Of a stretch of 64,000 bases of DNA, positions 8,846 through 17,957 are shown piece by piece. Position 1 is the stretch's first letter. Each line of letters begins with the position of its first letter. Source of the DNA: Nocardioides nematodiphilus (lineage in GTDB: Bacteria > Actinomycetota > Actinomycetes > Propionibacteriales > Nocardioidaceae); the NCBI RefSeq assembly GCF_020216525.1, contig NZ_JAIWOY010000006.1, positions 62,001 to 126,000 on the forward strand, in the 5' to 3' direction. A program made the position numbers and the translations under genes. The notes under the pieces are model-generated. The model made no database searches. It worked only from the letters and a program-made list of their open reading frames with translations, and was not told the origin of the DNA.

Positions 8846-10369
8846 ATGTACCAGGCACGCCTCAGCCTTCAGCCCCAGCGGGCCGTCGGCCCCATCAACC
8901 CCCGACTCTTCGGCTCCTTCATCGAGCATCTCGGCCGCGCCGTCTACGACGGCATCTACGAGCCGGGGCACCCCACGGCCGATGCGCTCGGGTTCCGCCA
9001 GGACGTCGTCGAGCTCGTCAAGGAGCTCGGTGTCACGACCATCCGCTACCCCGGCGGCAACTTCGTCTCGGGCTTCCGCTGGGAGGACAGCGTCGGACCG
9101 GTCGAGGACCGGCCCACGCGTCTCGACCTCGCCTGGCACTCGACCGAGACCAACGAGGTGGGACTTCACGAGTTCCAGCAGTGGATCGACCAGGTGGACG
9201 GCGAGCTGATGCTCGCGGTCAACCTCGGCACCCGCGGCACCATGGAGGCGCTCGAGCTGCTCGAGTACACGAACCTGGCCGCTGGCACGGCGCTGGCGCG
9301 GCGTCGGATCGAGAACGGCCGCGTCGAGCCTTTCGACGTCCGCATCTGGTGCCTCGGCAACGAGATGGACGGCCCCTGGCAGCTGGGTCACCGCTCGGCG
9401 GACGACTACGGCAAGCTCGCGGCGCAGACCGGTCGCGCCATGAAGGCGTTCGACCCCACCCTCGAGCTGGTCGCCTGCGGCTCGTCGAGCTCTTCGATGC
9501 CGACCTTCGGTACCTGGGAGCGGACGGTCCTGCGGCACAGCTACGACTGCGTCGACTACATCTCCTGCCACGCCTACTACGAGAACAAGGGTGACCTGGC
9601 CAGCTTCCTGGCCTCCGGCGTCGACATGGATCGCTTCATCCTCGAGGTGACCGCCGCGGCCGACGAGATCAAGGCGGAGATCGGCAGCGACAAGACGGTC
9701 AACATCTCCTTCGACGAATGGAACGTCTGGTACAATACGCGCTTCGAGAACGTCGACAAGATCACCGGCGTCGACAACTGGCCGGTCGCACCCCGGCTGC
9801 TCGAGGACGTCTACTCGGTGGCGGACGCCGTCGTCGTCGGTGGGCTGCTGATCAGCCTGCTGCGGCACGCGGACCGCGTCACCAGCGCTTCGCTGGCACA
9901 GCTGGTCAACGTGATCGCGCCCATCATGACCGAGCCCGGCGGACCGGCCTGGCGGCAGACGACCTTCTTCCCGTTCGCCGAGGCCGCGCGCTTCGGTCGC
10001 GGCGTCAGCCTCGACGTCGAGCTCAAGTCCGACAGCTACGAGACGACCGAGTACGGAGCCGTCGGTGTGATCGACGCCGCAGCGAGCTTCGAGGAGTCGG
10101 ACGGCTCGTACACCGTGTTCGCGGTCAACCGCGATCCGAGCGGGATCGCTGCACTGGTGATCGACCTGCCCGTCGGCGACTTCGAGGTGACCGCCTCGAC
10201 GCTGCACGACAGTGACGTCGAAGCGGCGAACACACTGGCCGAGCCGCATCGGGTGCAGCCCGCACCGAACGTCACGGCCCAGATCGACGGCTCGACCCTC
10301 ACCGTCGAGCTTCCCCCGGTGTCGTGGAGCCACCTTCGGCTCACCCCCCGAGGTTCCCTATCGGCCTGA
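8846..10369 (+). CDS. abfA: Alpha-L-arabinofuranosidase, GH51
   Basis: The 507-aa protein fits GH51 in length and motifs. The acid/base Glu is E173 in IWCLGNEMDGPW and the nucleophile is E291 in NISFDEWNVWY; the family landmark RYPGGNF is at about residues 67-73. It releases terminal alpha-L-arabinofuranose from imported oligosaccharides in the cytoplasm and feeds araBDA. I chose the ATG at 8846 because family homology begins right after it (ARLSLQP). The reading frame is open back to 8771, but that segment is low-complexity Pro/Thr and overlaps the upstream gene. Confidence 0.95.
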   Translation: MYQARLSLQPQRAVGPINPRLFGSFIEHLGRAVYDGIYEPGHPTADALGFRQDVVELVKELGVTTIRYPGGNFVSGFRWEDSVGPVEDRPTRLDLAWHSTETNEVGLHEFQQWIDQVDGELMLAVNLGTRGTMEALELLEYTNLAAGTALARRRIENGRVEPFDVRIWCLGNEMDGPWQLGHRSADDYGKLAAQTGRAMKAFDPTLELVACGSSSSSMPTFGTWERTVLRHSYDCVDYISCHAYYENKGDLASFLASGVDMDRFILEVTAAADEIKAEIGSDKTVNISFDEWNVWYNTRFENVDKITGVDNWPVAPRLLEDVYSVADAVVVGGLLISLLRHADRVTSASLAQLVNVIAPIMTEPGGPAWRQTTFFPFAEAARFGRGVSLDVELKSDSYETTEYGAVGVIDAAASFEESDGSYTVFAVNRDPSGIAALVIDLPVGDFEVTASTLHDSDVEAANTLAEPHRVQPAPNVTAQIDGSTLTVELPPVSWSHLRLTPRGSLSA

Positions 10370-10559
10370 GGGGTGCATCAATCACCGAGAGGAGCAGGTG
10401 GATGTGCGCGTGTGAGGTGCGGAGCCTGCACTCCGTCGGTGGCGGCTGCCAACACCAACGGCACCACGGCTCTCGGCATCGCAGCGGCGTCCCAACAGAC
10501 GCCACTAGGCTTCGGCGACAGCGGCCGAGCACGGTTCGCATGAACAGAGGGAGTGTCCG

Positions 10560-11582
10560 GTGCCGGTGACGATGCGGGAGGTCGCGGCCGAGGCGGGCGT
10601 CTCGATCAAGACGGTCTCCAATGTCGTCAACGACTACCCCCACGTGCGCCCGGAGATGCGGGCGCGCGTCGAGCAGGCGATCCTCAAGCTCGGCTATCGG
10701 GTCAATGTGACCGCGCGCAACCTCCGTCAGGGACGCACGGGACTGATCGGCCTCGCGGTCTCCGAGATCTCGTTGCCCTACTTCGCCGAGCTCGCGGACG
10801 CCGTCATCCGCGCCGGGCAGGAACACGGAGTCGACGTCCTCATCGAGCAGACCGCAGCGGTCCGCGACCGCGAGATCGAGGCGCTCACCGGCGCCCGTCG
10901 TCAGATGACCGACGGGCTGATCTTCTCGCCGCTCGGGCTCGGCTCGGACGAACAGGATCTCCTCGAGGTCGACTACCCCCTGGTCCTGCTCGGCGAGCGG
11001 ATCTTCGACGCACCGGTCGACCACGTCACGATGAGCAACGTCGTGGCCTCGCGGGCAGCGACCGAGCACCTCATCAGCCTGGGCCGTCGCCGAATCGCGG
11101 TGCTCGGGGCTCATCCCTGGGAACAGATGGACACCGCCGTCCTCCGTGTCCGCGGCTACCGGGAGGCGCTGGACGCCGCCGGGATCCCGTTCGACCCGGC
11201 GCTGATCCGCTCGGTCAAGCTGTGGCACCGTGAGACAGGCGCTCGGTTGATCGACGAGATGGTCTCCGAGGGCGTCGGCTTCGACGCTGTCTTCGCCCTC
11301 AACGACGCCCTCAGCATCGGTGCCTTGAGGGCGCTGTACCTGCACGGCATGCGGGTCCCGGAGGACGTCGCGATCATCGGCTTCGACGACGTACAGGATG
11401 CTGCGTACACCACCCCGTCCCTCAGCACCGTCTCTCCGGGCACCGCGGAGATCGCTGAGACGGCGGTGACCATGCTGATGGAGCGCATCGCAGGCAACGG
11501 GCCGACTCAGCCGAGGTACGTCGAGGCGGCCTTCCAGGTCATTCCGCGCGAGTCGACACTCGGGCGCCTCGGACCGGCGTGA
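10560..11582 (+). CDS. LacI-family regulator, paralogue of the one at 3190
   Basis: The 340-aa protein is a LacI/GalR regulator with an N-terminal helix-turn-helix (AGVSIKTVSNVV), hinge ARNLRQGRTG and ligand-binding domain. It is clearly related along its length to the regulator at 3190 and has the same recognition segment. The GTG start at 10560 has GAGGGAG upstream. It lies 190 bp after the GH51 gene, and I see no obvious operator or terminator in that gap. It may repress the preceding operon or share targets with its paralogue; the effector is probably arabinose-derived, by inference. Confidence 0.87.
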   Translation: MPVTMREVAAEAGVSIKTVSNVVNDYPHVRPEMRARVEQAILKLGYRVNVTARNLRQGRTGLIGLAVSEISLPYFAELADAVIRAGQEHGVDVLIEQTAAVRDREIEALTGARRQMTDGLIFSPLGLGSDEQDLLEVDYPLVLLGERIFDAPVDHVTMSNVVASRAATEHLISLGRRRIAVLGAHPWEQMDTAVLRVRGYREALDAAGIPFDPALIRSVKLWHRETGARLIDEMVSEGVGFDAVFALNDALSIGALRALYLHGMRVPEDVAIIGFDDVQDAAYTTPSLSTVSPGTAEIAETAVTMLMERIAGNGPTQPRYVEAAFQVIPRESTLGRLGPA

Positions 11583-11658
11583 AATGATTCGGATCAGCCC
11601 TGCCGGACGCGTCGCGGTTCCCGCCCTGCTAGAACGAGAAGCCGGGCGCCCTTTCCGC

Positions 11659-11694
11659 TAGTGTTGTCGAACCGATTCGAGGCGATGCAGGAGG
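11659..11694 (+). promoter_or_regulatory. Autoregulatory promoter-operator of the third LacI gene
   Basis: TAGTGT (11659-11664) fits a -10 element. TCGAACCGATTCGA (11667-11680) is an inverted repeat with arms TCGAA and TTCGA, placed over the expected transcription start. AGGAGG (11689-11694) is the Shine-Dalgarno for the ATG at 11700. The same operator type occurs before the downstream importer operon. Confidence 0.65.
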
Positions 11695-11699
11695 TAGTC

Positions 11700-12737
11700 A
11701 TGGTGACGATCGGCGATGTCGCCAAGGCGGCAGGCGTCTCGCGCAGCACCGCCTCGTACGCGCTCTCCGGCAAGCGAGCGATCTCCGACGAGGTCCGGCT
11801 GCGGGTCGAGGACGCGGTCAAGAACCTCGGCTACACCCCGAACGCGGGCGCCCGTGCGTTGGCGACGTCGCAGACGATGGTGCTCGCGCTGCTCGCCCAG
11901 TTCCTGCCCGACGAGTTCGCGCCGGCGATGCTGCAATACATCATGGGCGTCTCCGACACCGCGCGCGAGCTCGGCTACGACATCCTGCTGGTCACCGACG
12001 AGGAGCAGACGAAAGCGATCGAGCGGATCACCCGGTCCCGCATGGTCGATGGCGTGGTCATGCTCAATGTCGCCGAGACCGACGAGCGCCTGCCCCTGCT
12101 CCGCGCGGCGCGGCAGCCGGCCGCCCTGGTCGGGCTGCCGCACGACTGCACCGGCGTCGACGTCTTCGACCTCGACTTCGAGGAGGCCGGCCGGATGATG
12201 GTCGAGCACCTCCACCGGCTGGGCCACCGCGAGCTGATCCTCATCTCCCAGCCCGAGCACGTCCTGGAGCGTGGTGGAGCGTACGTCTGGCGGCTGCAGG
12301 ATGCCGCCGTCGAGCAGGCCAGGGTCCGTGGGATCGTGCTCCACACCGCGTTCGGCTCGGCCCAACAGCCGGAGATCGGCCAGGAGATCAACGACCTGCT
12401 CGACGCCCACCCCGCCGCGACCGGGCTGCTGATCAACAACGAGGCCGCCGTCGCCGCGCTGCCGTCCGTGCTGCACGAGCGCGGGCTCACCTCGCCCGAG
12501 GATCTGTCCGTGATCGGGCGCTACTCCGCCGAGTTCGCCCGGACCTTCTCGCTGCCGTTCTCCTTCGTCGAGGGCGCGCCCGACCGGCTCGGCCGGATGG
12601 CCGTCCGGCAGCTGGTCAAGCGCATCGAGAGCACCTCGGCCGCCAAGGAGCCGCACGTCGTCCGCCTCCTCTCGCCCGAGATCGCCGACCGGGGGAGCAC
12701 GGGCGCTCCGCCGGCGGACCGGCACCGCCGCCGCTGA
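11700..12737 (+). CDS. LacI-family regulator of the second CUT1 operon
   Basis: The 345-aa protein has a LacI helix-turn-helix (IGDVAKAAGVSRSTASYALS, residues 4-23) and a sugar-binding-protein-like effector domain. The start at 11700 is fixed by AGGAGG five bases upstream; the frame is open to 11661 but that part overlaps the operator. Palindromes of the form TCGAACCGRTTCGA lie before this gene and twice before the next operon, so it likely represses itself and the beta-arabinofuranoside operon. It is only distantly related to the other LacI proteins here and has a different recognition helix. Confidence 0.88.
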   Translation: MVTIGDVAKAAGVSRSTASYALSGKRAISDEVRLRVEDAVKNLGYTPNAGARALATSQTMVLALLAQFLPDEFAPAMLQYIMGVSDTARELGYDILLVTDEEQTKAIERITRSRMVDGVVMLNVAETDERLPLLRAARQPAALVGLPHDCTGVDVFDLDFEEAGRMMVEHLHRLGHRELILISQPEHVLERGGAYVWRLQDAAVEQARVRGIVLHTAFGSAQQPEIGQEINDLLDAHPAATGLLINNEAAVAALPSVLHERGLTSPEDLSVIGRYSAEFARTFSLPFSFVEGAPDRLGRMAVRQLVKRIESTSAAKEPHVVRLLSPEIADRGSTGAPPADRHRRR

Positions 12738-12773
12738 GCCTGGGCAGCGCCGAGCGGTTGGTTCGAAGATTTA

Positions 12774-12787
12774 GCGAACCGATTCGA
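12774..12787 (+). promoter_or_regulatory. Operator-like palindrome upstream of a -35 element
   Basis: GCGAACCGATTCGA is one base off the operator in front of the third LacI gene. It lies just upstream of TTGACA (12798-12803), a candidate -35 element for the importer operon. The matching -10 is weak. Confidence 0.55.
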
Positions 12788-12871
12788 CGATCACCTCTTG
12801 ACATCGGGTTCGTGAGCGTCAAGAGTGTGGCTCACGTCACGCGTTAGCCCACCATATGGCCGCAATCGGTT

Positions 12872-12885
12872 TCGAACCGGTTCGA
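12872..12885 (+). promoter_or_regulatory. Perfect LacI-type operator before the second CUT1 operon
   Basis: TCGAACCGGTTCGA is a perfect 14-bp palindrome with a central CG. It lies 38 bp before the binding-protein start and matches the operator at 11667 in all but one base. It is the best candidate site for the regulator encoded at 11700. Confidence 0.7.
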
Positions 12886-12922
12886 CAATCCGTCAATGGT
12901 CGGCTCCATCAAGGAGGAAAAG

Positions 12923-14179
12923 ATGAACAGCAAGCGCACGTTGGCCACGGCGGCCTGCGCAGCCCTCGCGGTTGTCAGCCTCGCTGCCTGCGGCAGTGGG
13001 TCGTCGGACAACAGCGCCGGCTCCTCGGGTAGCGACAAGGCACTCTCCACGGTCACCTTCTGGGACCCCTACCCGCAGTACGACGACTCCTCCGACTGGG
13101 CCAAGTACGTCGAGGCCTGCGCTCCGGCGGGGACCACCCTCAAGCGCACCGCGGTCCCCAACGGCGATGTCCTCAACTCCCTCACCACCGCCGTCAAGGA
13201 GGGCACGGCCCCCGACGTCGTGCTGCTCGACAACCCGGCCGTCCCGGACGCCGCCGCCTCCGGCCTGCTCGTCGACGCCAAGACCGCCGGCATCGACACC
13301 AGTGGTCCCGACGCCAACCTCGCCGGCCCCGGCACGGTCGACGGCGTCTCGTACGGCGTCCCGATCGGCGCCAACACGCTCGGTCTCTACTACAACGCCG
13401 ACATCCTCAAGAAGGACGGCGTCGACCCGGCGAGCATCAAGGACTGGGCCTCGCTCGACGCGGCCCTGGCCAAGGTCAAGGCCGGCGGCGACGGTGGCAT
13501 CACCTTCGCCGGCATCTCCGGCGAGGAGGGCACCTTCCAGTTCCTGCCGTGGTTCTGGGGTGCCGGCGCCAAGCTCCAGGACCCGGGCTCCGACGCCGCG
13601 GTGGCGGCCGGTCAGCTGGTCTCGGACTGGATCGGCAAGGGCTACGCCCCGAAGTCGGCCGCCACGGACAACCAGTCGGCGTCGTGGGACCTCTTCCTCA
13701 CCGGCAAGTACGCGTTCGCCGAGAACGGCTCGTGGTTCGCGAAGGCCGCCACCGAGCAGAAGTTCAAGGCGGTCATGATGCCGATCCCGGCCAAGGACGG
13801 CGGCGCCGCCCCGGTGCCGACCGGTGGTGAGTTCGCGGTCGCGCCGCTGCAGAAGAAGGACGCCTCCGCGCACTATGCGGCGGCCAACCAGATCATCGAC
13901 TGCCTGGTCGGCTCGGGCCACCAGGTGAAGACCGACGACCAGCTCGGCTACTTCGCCGCCAGCGCCAGCGAGCGCAAGGCCCAGATCGACTCCGACCCGA
14001 TGTGGGGCCCGTGGGCCAACGCCATCACCAGCGCCCAGGGCCGCACCAGCGACCTCGGTCCGGACTACACCGCGACCTCGGGTGCGGTCTCGACGGCCGA
14101 GCAGGCCGCGCTGAACGCGGCCGGCGACGCCGGCTCGGTGAAGAAGGCCTTCGAGGACGCCGCCGGCTCCCTCCAGTAA
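12923..14179 (+). CDS. CUT1 ABC importer, sugar-binding lipoprotein
   Basis: The 418-aa protein carries a lipoprotein signal peptide with lipobox SLAAC (C23) and a family 1 solute-binding fold (STVTFWDPYPQYDDSSDWAK after the linker). It should capture an oligosaccharide outside the cell for the two following permeases. The start at 12923 has AAGGAGGAAAAG directly upstream, which excludes the in-frame start at 12896. The operon's GH127 enzyme suggests that the ligand contains beta-L-arabinofuranose. A perfect 14-bp hairpin follows the gene. Confidence 0.9.
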   Translation: MNSKRTLATAACAALAVVSLAACGSGSSDNSAGSSGSDKALSTVTFWDPYPQYDDSSDWAKYVEACAPAGTTLKRTAVPNGDVLNSLTTAVKEGTAPDVVLLDNPAVPDAAASGLLVDAKTAGIDTSGPDANLAGPGTVDGVSYGVPIGANTLGLYYNADILKKDGVDPASIKDWASLDAALAKVKAGGDGGITFAGISGEEGTFQFLPWFWGAGAKLQDPGSDAAVAAGQLVSDWIGKGYAPKSAATDNQSASWDLFLTGKYAFAENGSWFAKAATEQKFKAVMMPIPAKDGGAAPVPTGGEFAVAPLQKKDASAHYAAANQIIDCLVGSGHQVKTDDQLGYFAASASERKAQIDSDPMWGPWANAITSAQGRTSDLGPDYTATSGAVSTAEQAALNAAGDAGSVKKAFEDAAGSLQ

Positions 14180-14205
14180 GGCCCGGCACGACCAAGCACG
14201 ACCCA

Positions 14206-14240
14206 GGGTGGTGACGGCCGCGATCCGGCCGTCACCACCC
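14206..14240 (+). terminator. Perfect hairpin after the second binding-protein gene
   Basis: GGGTGGTGACGGCC (14206-14219) pairs perfectly with 14227-14240 around a 7-nt loop. It lies between the binding protein and the first permease and likely reduces read-through or shields the upstream mRNA. Confidence 0.65.
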
Positions 14241-14265
14241 GGCAAGCAACGGATCAGGTGGACGG

Positions 14266-15225
14266 ATGAGCATGACCCTTCTCGAGAAGTCAGCCGCCAG
14301 GCGCCCAGCGCGCACGGGCGACGCGACGGCCCGGCGCCGCCGGCTGATGCGACCCGGCGTCCTCGCCGGCATCGGCTTCGTCAGCCCGCTGGTCGCGTAC
14401 ATGGCGCTCTTCTACGCCTACCCGCTGTACGAGAACGTCTCGATGAGCCTGCACCGGTTCACCCGGGCGACGTACGTGACGGGCGAGGCGCCATGGGCCG
14501 GATCGGCGATCTACCGCGAGGTGATCGCGTCCCCGCAGTTCTGGCCGACCGTGAGTCACACGGCGACCTTCGTCGTCGTCTCGTTGGTGTTCCAGTACTC
14601 GATCGGGCTCGCCCTCGCCGTCTTCTTCCAGCGGCACTTCCCGCTCTCCGGCGTGCTGCGCGGCCTCTTCCTGGTGCCGTGGCTGCTGCCGATCATCGTC
14701 TCCGGCACGACCTGGCAGTGGATGATGGACGCCGACTCCGGCGTGATCAACCGCCTCATCGGGGTCTTCGGGGTCGATCCGGTCTGGTGGCTCAACACCG
14801 ACCACTCGCTGTGGGCGGTGATCATCGCCAACATCTGGCTCGGGGTGCCGTTCAACCTGGTCATCCTCTACTCCGGGCTGCAGAACATCTCGCCCGATCT
14901 CTACGAGGCCGCGGCGATCGACGGCGCGGGCCCGTGGCGCCAGTTCTGGTCGATCACGTTCCCGCTGCTCAAGCCGGTCAGCGCGATCACGCTGCTCCTC
15001 GGCTTCGTCTACACCCTCAAGGTCGTCGACATCATCTGGATCATGACGCGGGGCACGGGCGCCTCGCAGACGCTTGCGACCTGGGCGTACTCGATGGCCT
15101 TCGGCAAGGGCGCCTCCGCGGTGATCAAGTACTCCGAGGCCTCCGTGGTCGGGTCGATCCTGCTGCTCATCGCGCTGTGCATGGGCTTCGTCTATCTCGC
15201 CGTCCAGCGCAGGCAGGAGGCCTGA
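14266..15225 (+). CDS. CUT1 sugar ABC permease
   Basis: The 319-aa inner-membrane protein has about six hydrophobic segments and the EAA loop (YEAAAIDGAGPWRQFWSITFP) that docks with an ABC ATPase. It is the first channel subunit of the second importer. The gene follows the binding protein after a hairpin, and the next permease starts 1 bp after its stop. As in the first CUT1 operon, no ATPase is encoded nearby. ATG 14272 is an alternative start. Confidence 0.92.
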   Translation: MSMTLLEKSAARRPARTGDATARRRRLMRPGVLAGIGFVSPLVAYMALFYAYPLYENVSMSLHRFTRATYVTGEAPWAGSAIYREVIASPQFWPTVSHTATFVVVSLVFQYSIGLALAVFFQRHFPLSGVLRGLFLVPWLLPIIVSGTTWQWMMDADSGVINRLIGVFGVDPVWWLNTDHSLWAVIIANIWLGVPFNLVILYSGLQNISPDLYEAAAIDGAGPWRQFWSITFPLLKPVSAITLLLGFVYTLKVVDIIWIMTRGTGASQTLATWAYSMAFGKGASAVIKYSEASVVGSILLLIALCMGFVYLAVQRRQEA

Positions 15226-15226
15226 C

Positions 15227-16051
15227 ATGAGCACTCGTACGCACGACCACCGCGCCTGGTGGAAGACGGTCATCGGCGTCACCCTCACCGCCGTGATGCT
15301 CTTCCCGCTCTACTGGATGGTCAACGTCTCGCTGACCGACCGCAGCGCCATCCGCGACGGCGATCTGTACCCGCGGGCCTTCACGTTCGACCACTACACG
15401 ACCGTCATCCACGACCAGCTCCCCTACCTCGGGACCAGCCTGGTGATCGGCCTGGCCACCGTGGCGCTGACCCTGGTGATCGCCGCGCCGGCCGGCTACG
15501 CGCTGTCGAAGCTCTTCGTGCCGGGGAAGCGGCTGCTCAACTTCCTGTTGATCGTCGCGCAGATGATCCCGGCCGTCGTGATGGCGCTCGGCTTCTACAG
15601 CGTCTACAACGACCTGGGCATGCTCGACACCGTCTGGGGCCTGATCCTGGCCGACTCGACGATCGCGGTGCCGTTCGCGGTGATGCTGTTCACCGCCTTC
15701 ATGAGCGGCATCCAGCGCGAGCTGCTCGAGGCCGCGCACGTCGACGGCGCCTCGTACTGGCGCACCTTCCTGCGCATCGTGCTGCCGCTGTCGCGCAACG
15801 CCGCGGTGACCGTGGGGCTCTTCGCCTTCATCTGGGCCTGGTCGGACTTCCTCTTCGCCTCCACGCTCAACCGCAGCGGCGACCGGCGCCCGATCACGAT
15901 GGGCCTCTACGACTACATCGGCTCACAGAACCTGCAATGGGGCGAGCTGATGGCCACCGCTGTGCTCGCCTCCATCCCGACCGGACTGCTGCTGGTCATC
16001 GCCCAGCGCTACGTCGCCGCCGGCCTCACCGCCGGCGCTGTGAAGGACTGA
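15227..16051 (+). CDS. CUT1 sugar ABC permease
   Basis: The 274-aa protein has six predicted membrane segments and the EAA motif LEAAHVDGASYWRTFLRIVLP. It is the partner channel subunit of the permease just upstream. CAGGAGG lies inside the end of the upstream gene and gives a good ribosome binding site for ATG 15227. Its stop is followed within 4 bp by the GH127 gene, so import and hydrolysis are co-expressed. Confidence 0.92.
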   Translation: MSTRTHDHRAWWKTVIGVTLTAVMLFPLYWMVNVSLTDRSAIRDGDLYPRAFTFDHYTTVIHDQLPYLGTSLVIGLATVALTLVIAAPAGYALSKLFVPGKRLLNFLLIVAQMIPAVVMALGFYSVYNDLGMLDTVWGLILADSTIAVPFAVMLFTAFMSGIQRELLEAAHVDGASYWRTFLRIVLPLSRNAAVTVGLFAFIWAWSDFLFASTLNRSGDRRPITMGLYDYIGSQNLQWGELMATAVLASIPTGLLLVIAQRYVAAGLTAGAVKD

Positions 16052-16054
16052 CGC

Positions 16055-17953
16055 ATGAACCCCACCACACCGACCGGCGGCCCGGTCGGTCCCTCCCGCT
16101 CTGCCCTGCGACCCCTCTCGAGCAGTGAGATCTGGATCGACGGCGGCTACTGGGCCGAGAAACAGCAGCTCAACGCCGACGTGATCCTCGAGCACTGCCG
16201 CACCTGGATGGAGCGGATCGGCTGGATCGGAAACTTCGACCGCGCCGCAGCCGGGACGATCGCGGCCGACCACGCCGGCATCGAGTTCGTCGACTCCGAG
16301 GTCTACAAGCTGCTCGAGGCGATGGCCTGGGAGCTGGGCCGGCAGCCCTCCGAGACCCTCGAGGCGACCTACCTCTCGCTCGTCGAGCGGGTGTCGGCAG
16401 CGCAGGAGCCGGACGGCTACCTGCACACCAGCTTCGGCCGCGCAGCACAGCCGCCGCGCTACTCCGACCTCGAGTGGGGCCACGAGCTCTACTGCTTCGG
16501 TCACCTGATCCAGGCCGCCGTCGCGCGGCTGCGGACCGGTCACGACGACCTCCTGCCGGCGGTGGCACGCCGCCTCGCCGATCACCTGTACGACGCCTTC
16601 GGGCCGGATGGGCGTCCGGCGGTCTGCGGCCACCCCGAGGTCGAGATGGCGCTGGTCGAGCTCGGTCGCGCCACCGGCGAGGAGCGCTACCTCGAGCTCG
16701 CCCGGCTCTTCGTCGAGCGCCGCGGCCACCGGACGCTGCAGCAGATCGACTTCGGCCGCGAGTACTTCCAGGACACCGTGCCCGTCCGCGACGCCACCAC
16801 CCTGAGCGGTCACGCCGTCCGGGCGCTCTACCTCGCCGCGGGCGCGGCCGACGTCGCGGTCGAGACCGGGGACGCCGCGCTCCTCGACGCCGTCCGCCGC
16901 CAGGCGGCAGCGGCCCGTGCGGCCCGCACCTACATCACCGGTGCCGTCGGATCCCACCGCCGCGACGAGTCCTTCGGCCAGGACTTCGAGCTGCCGCCGG
17001 ACCGCGCCTATGCGGAGACCTGCGCCGGGATCGCCTCGGCGATGCTCGACTGGCGGCTGCTGCTCAGCACCGGCAGCGGCGGTCACGCGGCCGCGATGGA
17101 GCGGGTGCTGCTGAACAATGTGCTCACCTCCCCGCGTGAGGACGGCCGGGCGTTCTTCTACGCCAACACGCTGCACCAGCGGGTGCCGGGCACCGAGGCC
17201 GGTGACGACGAGCTGGCCGGTCACCGAGCGGAGGGCGGCGGGATGCGCTCGCCGTGGTTCGACGTCTCCTGCTGCCCCACCAACGTCGCCCGGACCCTGG
17301 CCAGCGTGCACCTGTACTTCGCCACCGCGAGCGAGCGGGGCGTCCAGCTCCACCAGTACGGCGACTACCAGGTGCGCACCGAGGTCGCCGGCGGCACCGT
17401 CCACCTCCGGGTGACGAGCGGCTATCCGTACGACGGCACGGTGCATGTCGAGGTCGTCGAGGCGCCGGACCGGGCGATCGCGCTCGCCGTCCGGGTCCCG
17501 GAGTGGGCGGCCGGTGCGGCCGAGCTCTCCGGTGGCGAGCCGACGACGCTCGCCGACGGCTACCTCGTGCTCGACCGGGTCCTGACGCCGGGGGAGAAGA
17601 TCTCCGTCGCCTTCCCGATCGAGGCGCGGGTGGTCCACCCCGATCCGCGGATCGACGCCGTCCGAGGCGCCTTCGCGGTCGAGCGCGGGCCGCTCGTGCT
17701 CGCGCTGGAGTCACTCGATCTGCCGGCCGGCTGGGACCTCAATGCGGTCACGGCCGATCCCGCGAGTGTGCGGACCACCAGCGACGGCGCCGCCATCACC
17801 GTCGAGCAGCACACCCCTGCGGAGGCCGACTGGCCCTACCGCGCCGAGACCCCGAGCCCCGCCACCGCACGTGCGGAGGCGACCTTGATCCCGTACCAGC
17901 GCTGGGCCAACCGGGGCCCTGCGGCGATGCGGGTCTGGATCCCGAAGGACTGA
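16055..17953 (+). CDS. GH127 beta-L-arabinofuranosidase-like enzyme
   Basis: The 632-aa protein fits GH127, a family of Zn-dependent cysteine glycosidases founded by Bifidobacterium HypBA1. The key residues are all visible: E305 in RRDESFGQ (acid/base position), E321 and C323 in YAETCAG, and the C406-C407 pair in DVSCCPTN, where one cysteine is the nucleophile in HypBA1. The spacing E305 to E321 equals the E322 to E338 spacing of HypBA1. It has no signal peptide and would remove beta-L-arabinofuranose in the cytoplasm. Related families GH121, GH142 and GH146 share folds, so exact specificity is inferred. Confidence 0.88.
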   Translation: MNPTTPTGGPVGPSRSALRPLSSSEIWIDGGYWAEKQQLNADVILEHCRTWMERIGWIGNFDRAAAGTIAADHAGIEFVDSEVYKLLEAMAWELGRQPSETLEATYLSLVERVSAAQEPDGYLHTSFGRAAQPPRYSDLEWGHELYCFGHLIQAAVARLRTGHDDLLPAVARRLADHLYDAFGPDGRPAVCGHPEVEMALVELGRATGEERYLELARLFVERRGHRTLQQIDFGREYFQDTVPVRDATTLSGHAVRALYLAAGAADVAVETGDAALLDAVRRQAAAARAARTYITGAVGSHRRDESFGQDFELPPDRAYAETCAGIASAMLDWRLLLSTGSGGHAAAMERVLLNNVLTSPREDGRAFFYANTLHQRVPGTEAGDDELAGHRAEGGGMRSPWFDVSCCPTNVARTLASVHLYFATASERGVQLHQYGDYQVRTEVAGGTVHLRVTSGYPYDGTVHVEVVEAPDRAIALAVRVPEWAAGAAELSGGEPTTLADGYLVLDRVLTPGEKISVAFPIEARVVHPDPRIDAVRGAFAVERGPLVLALESLDLPAGWDLNAVTADPASVRTTSDGAAITVEQHTPAEADWPYRAETPSPATARAEATLIPYQRWANRGPAAMRVWIPKD

Positions 17954-17957
17954 CCCC

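Noticed and set aside
10370..10559. Possible small gene between GH51 and the second LacI gene
   Set aside because: Short frames here are shadows or lack a ribosome binding site and family resemblance; I see no supported feature in this gap.
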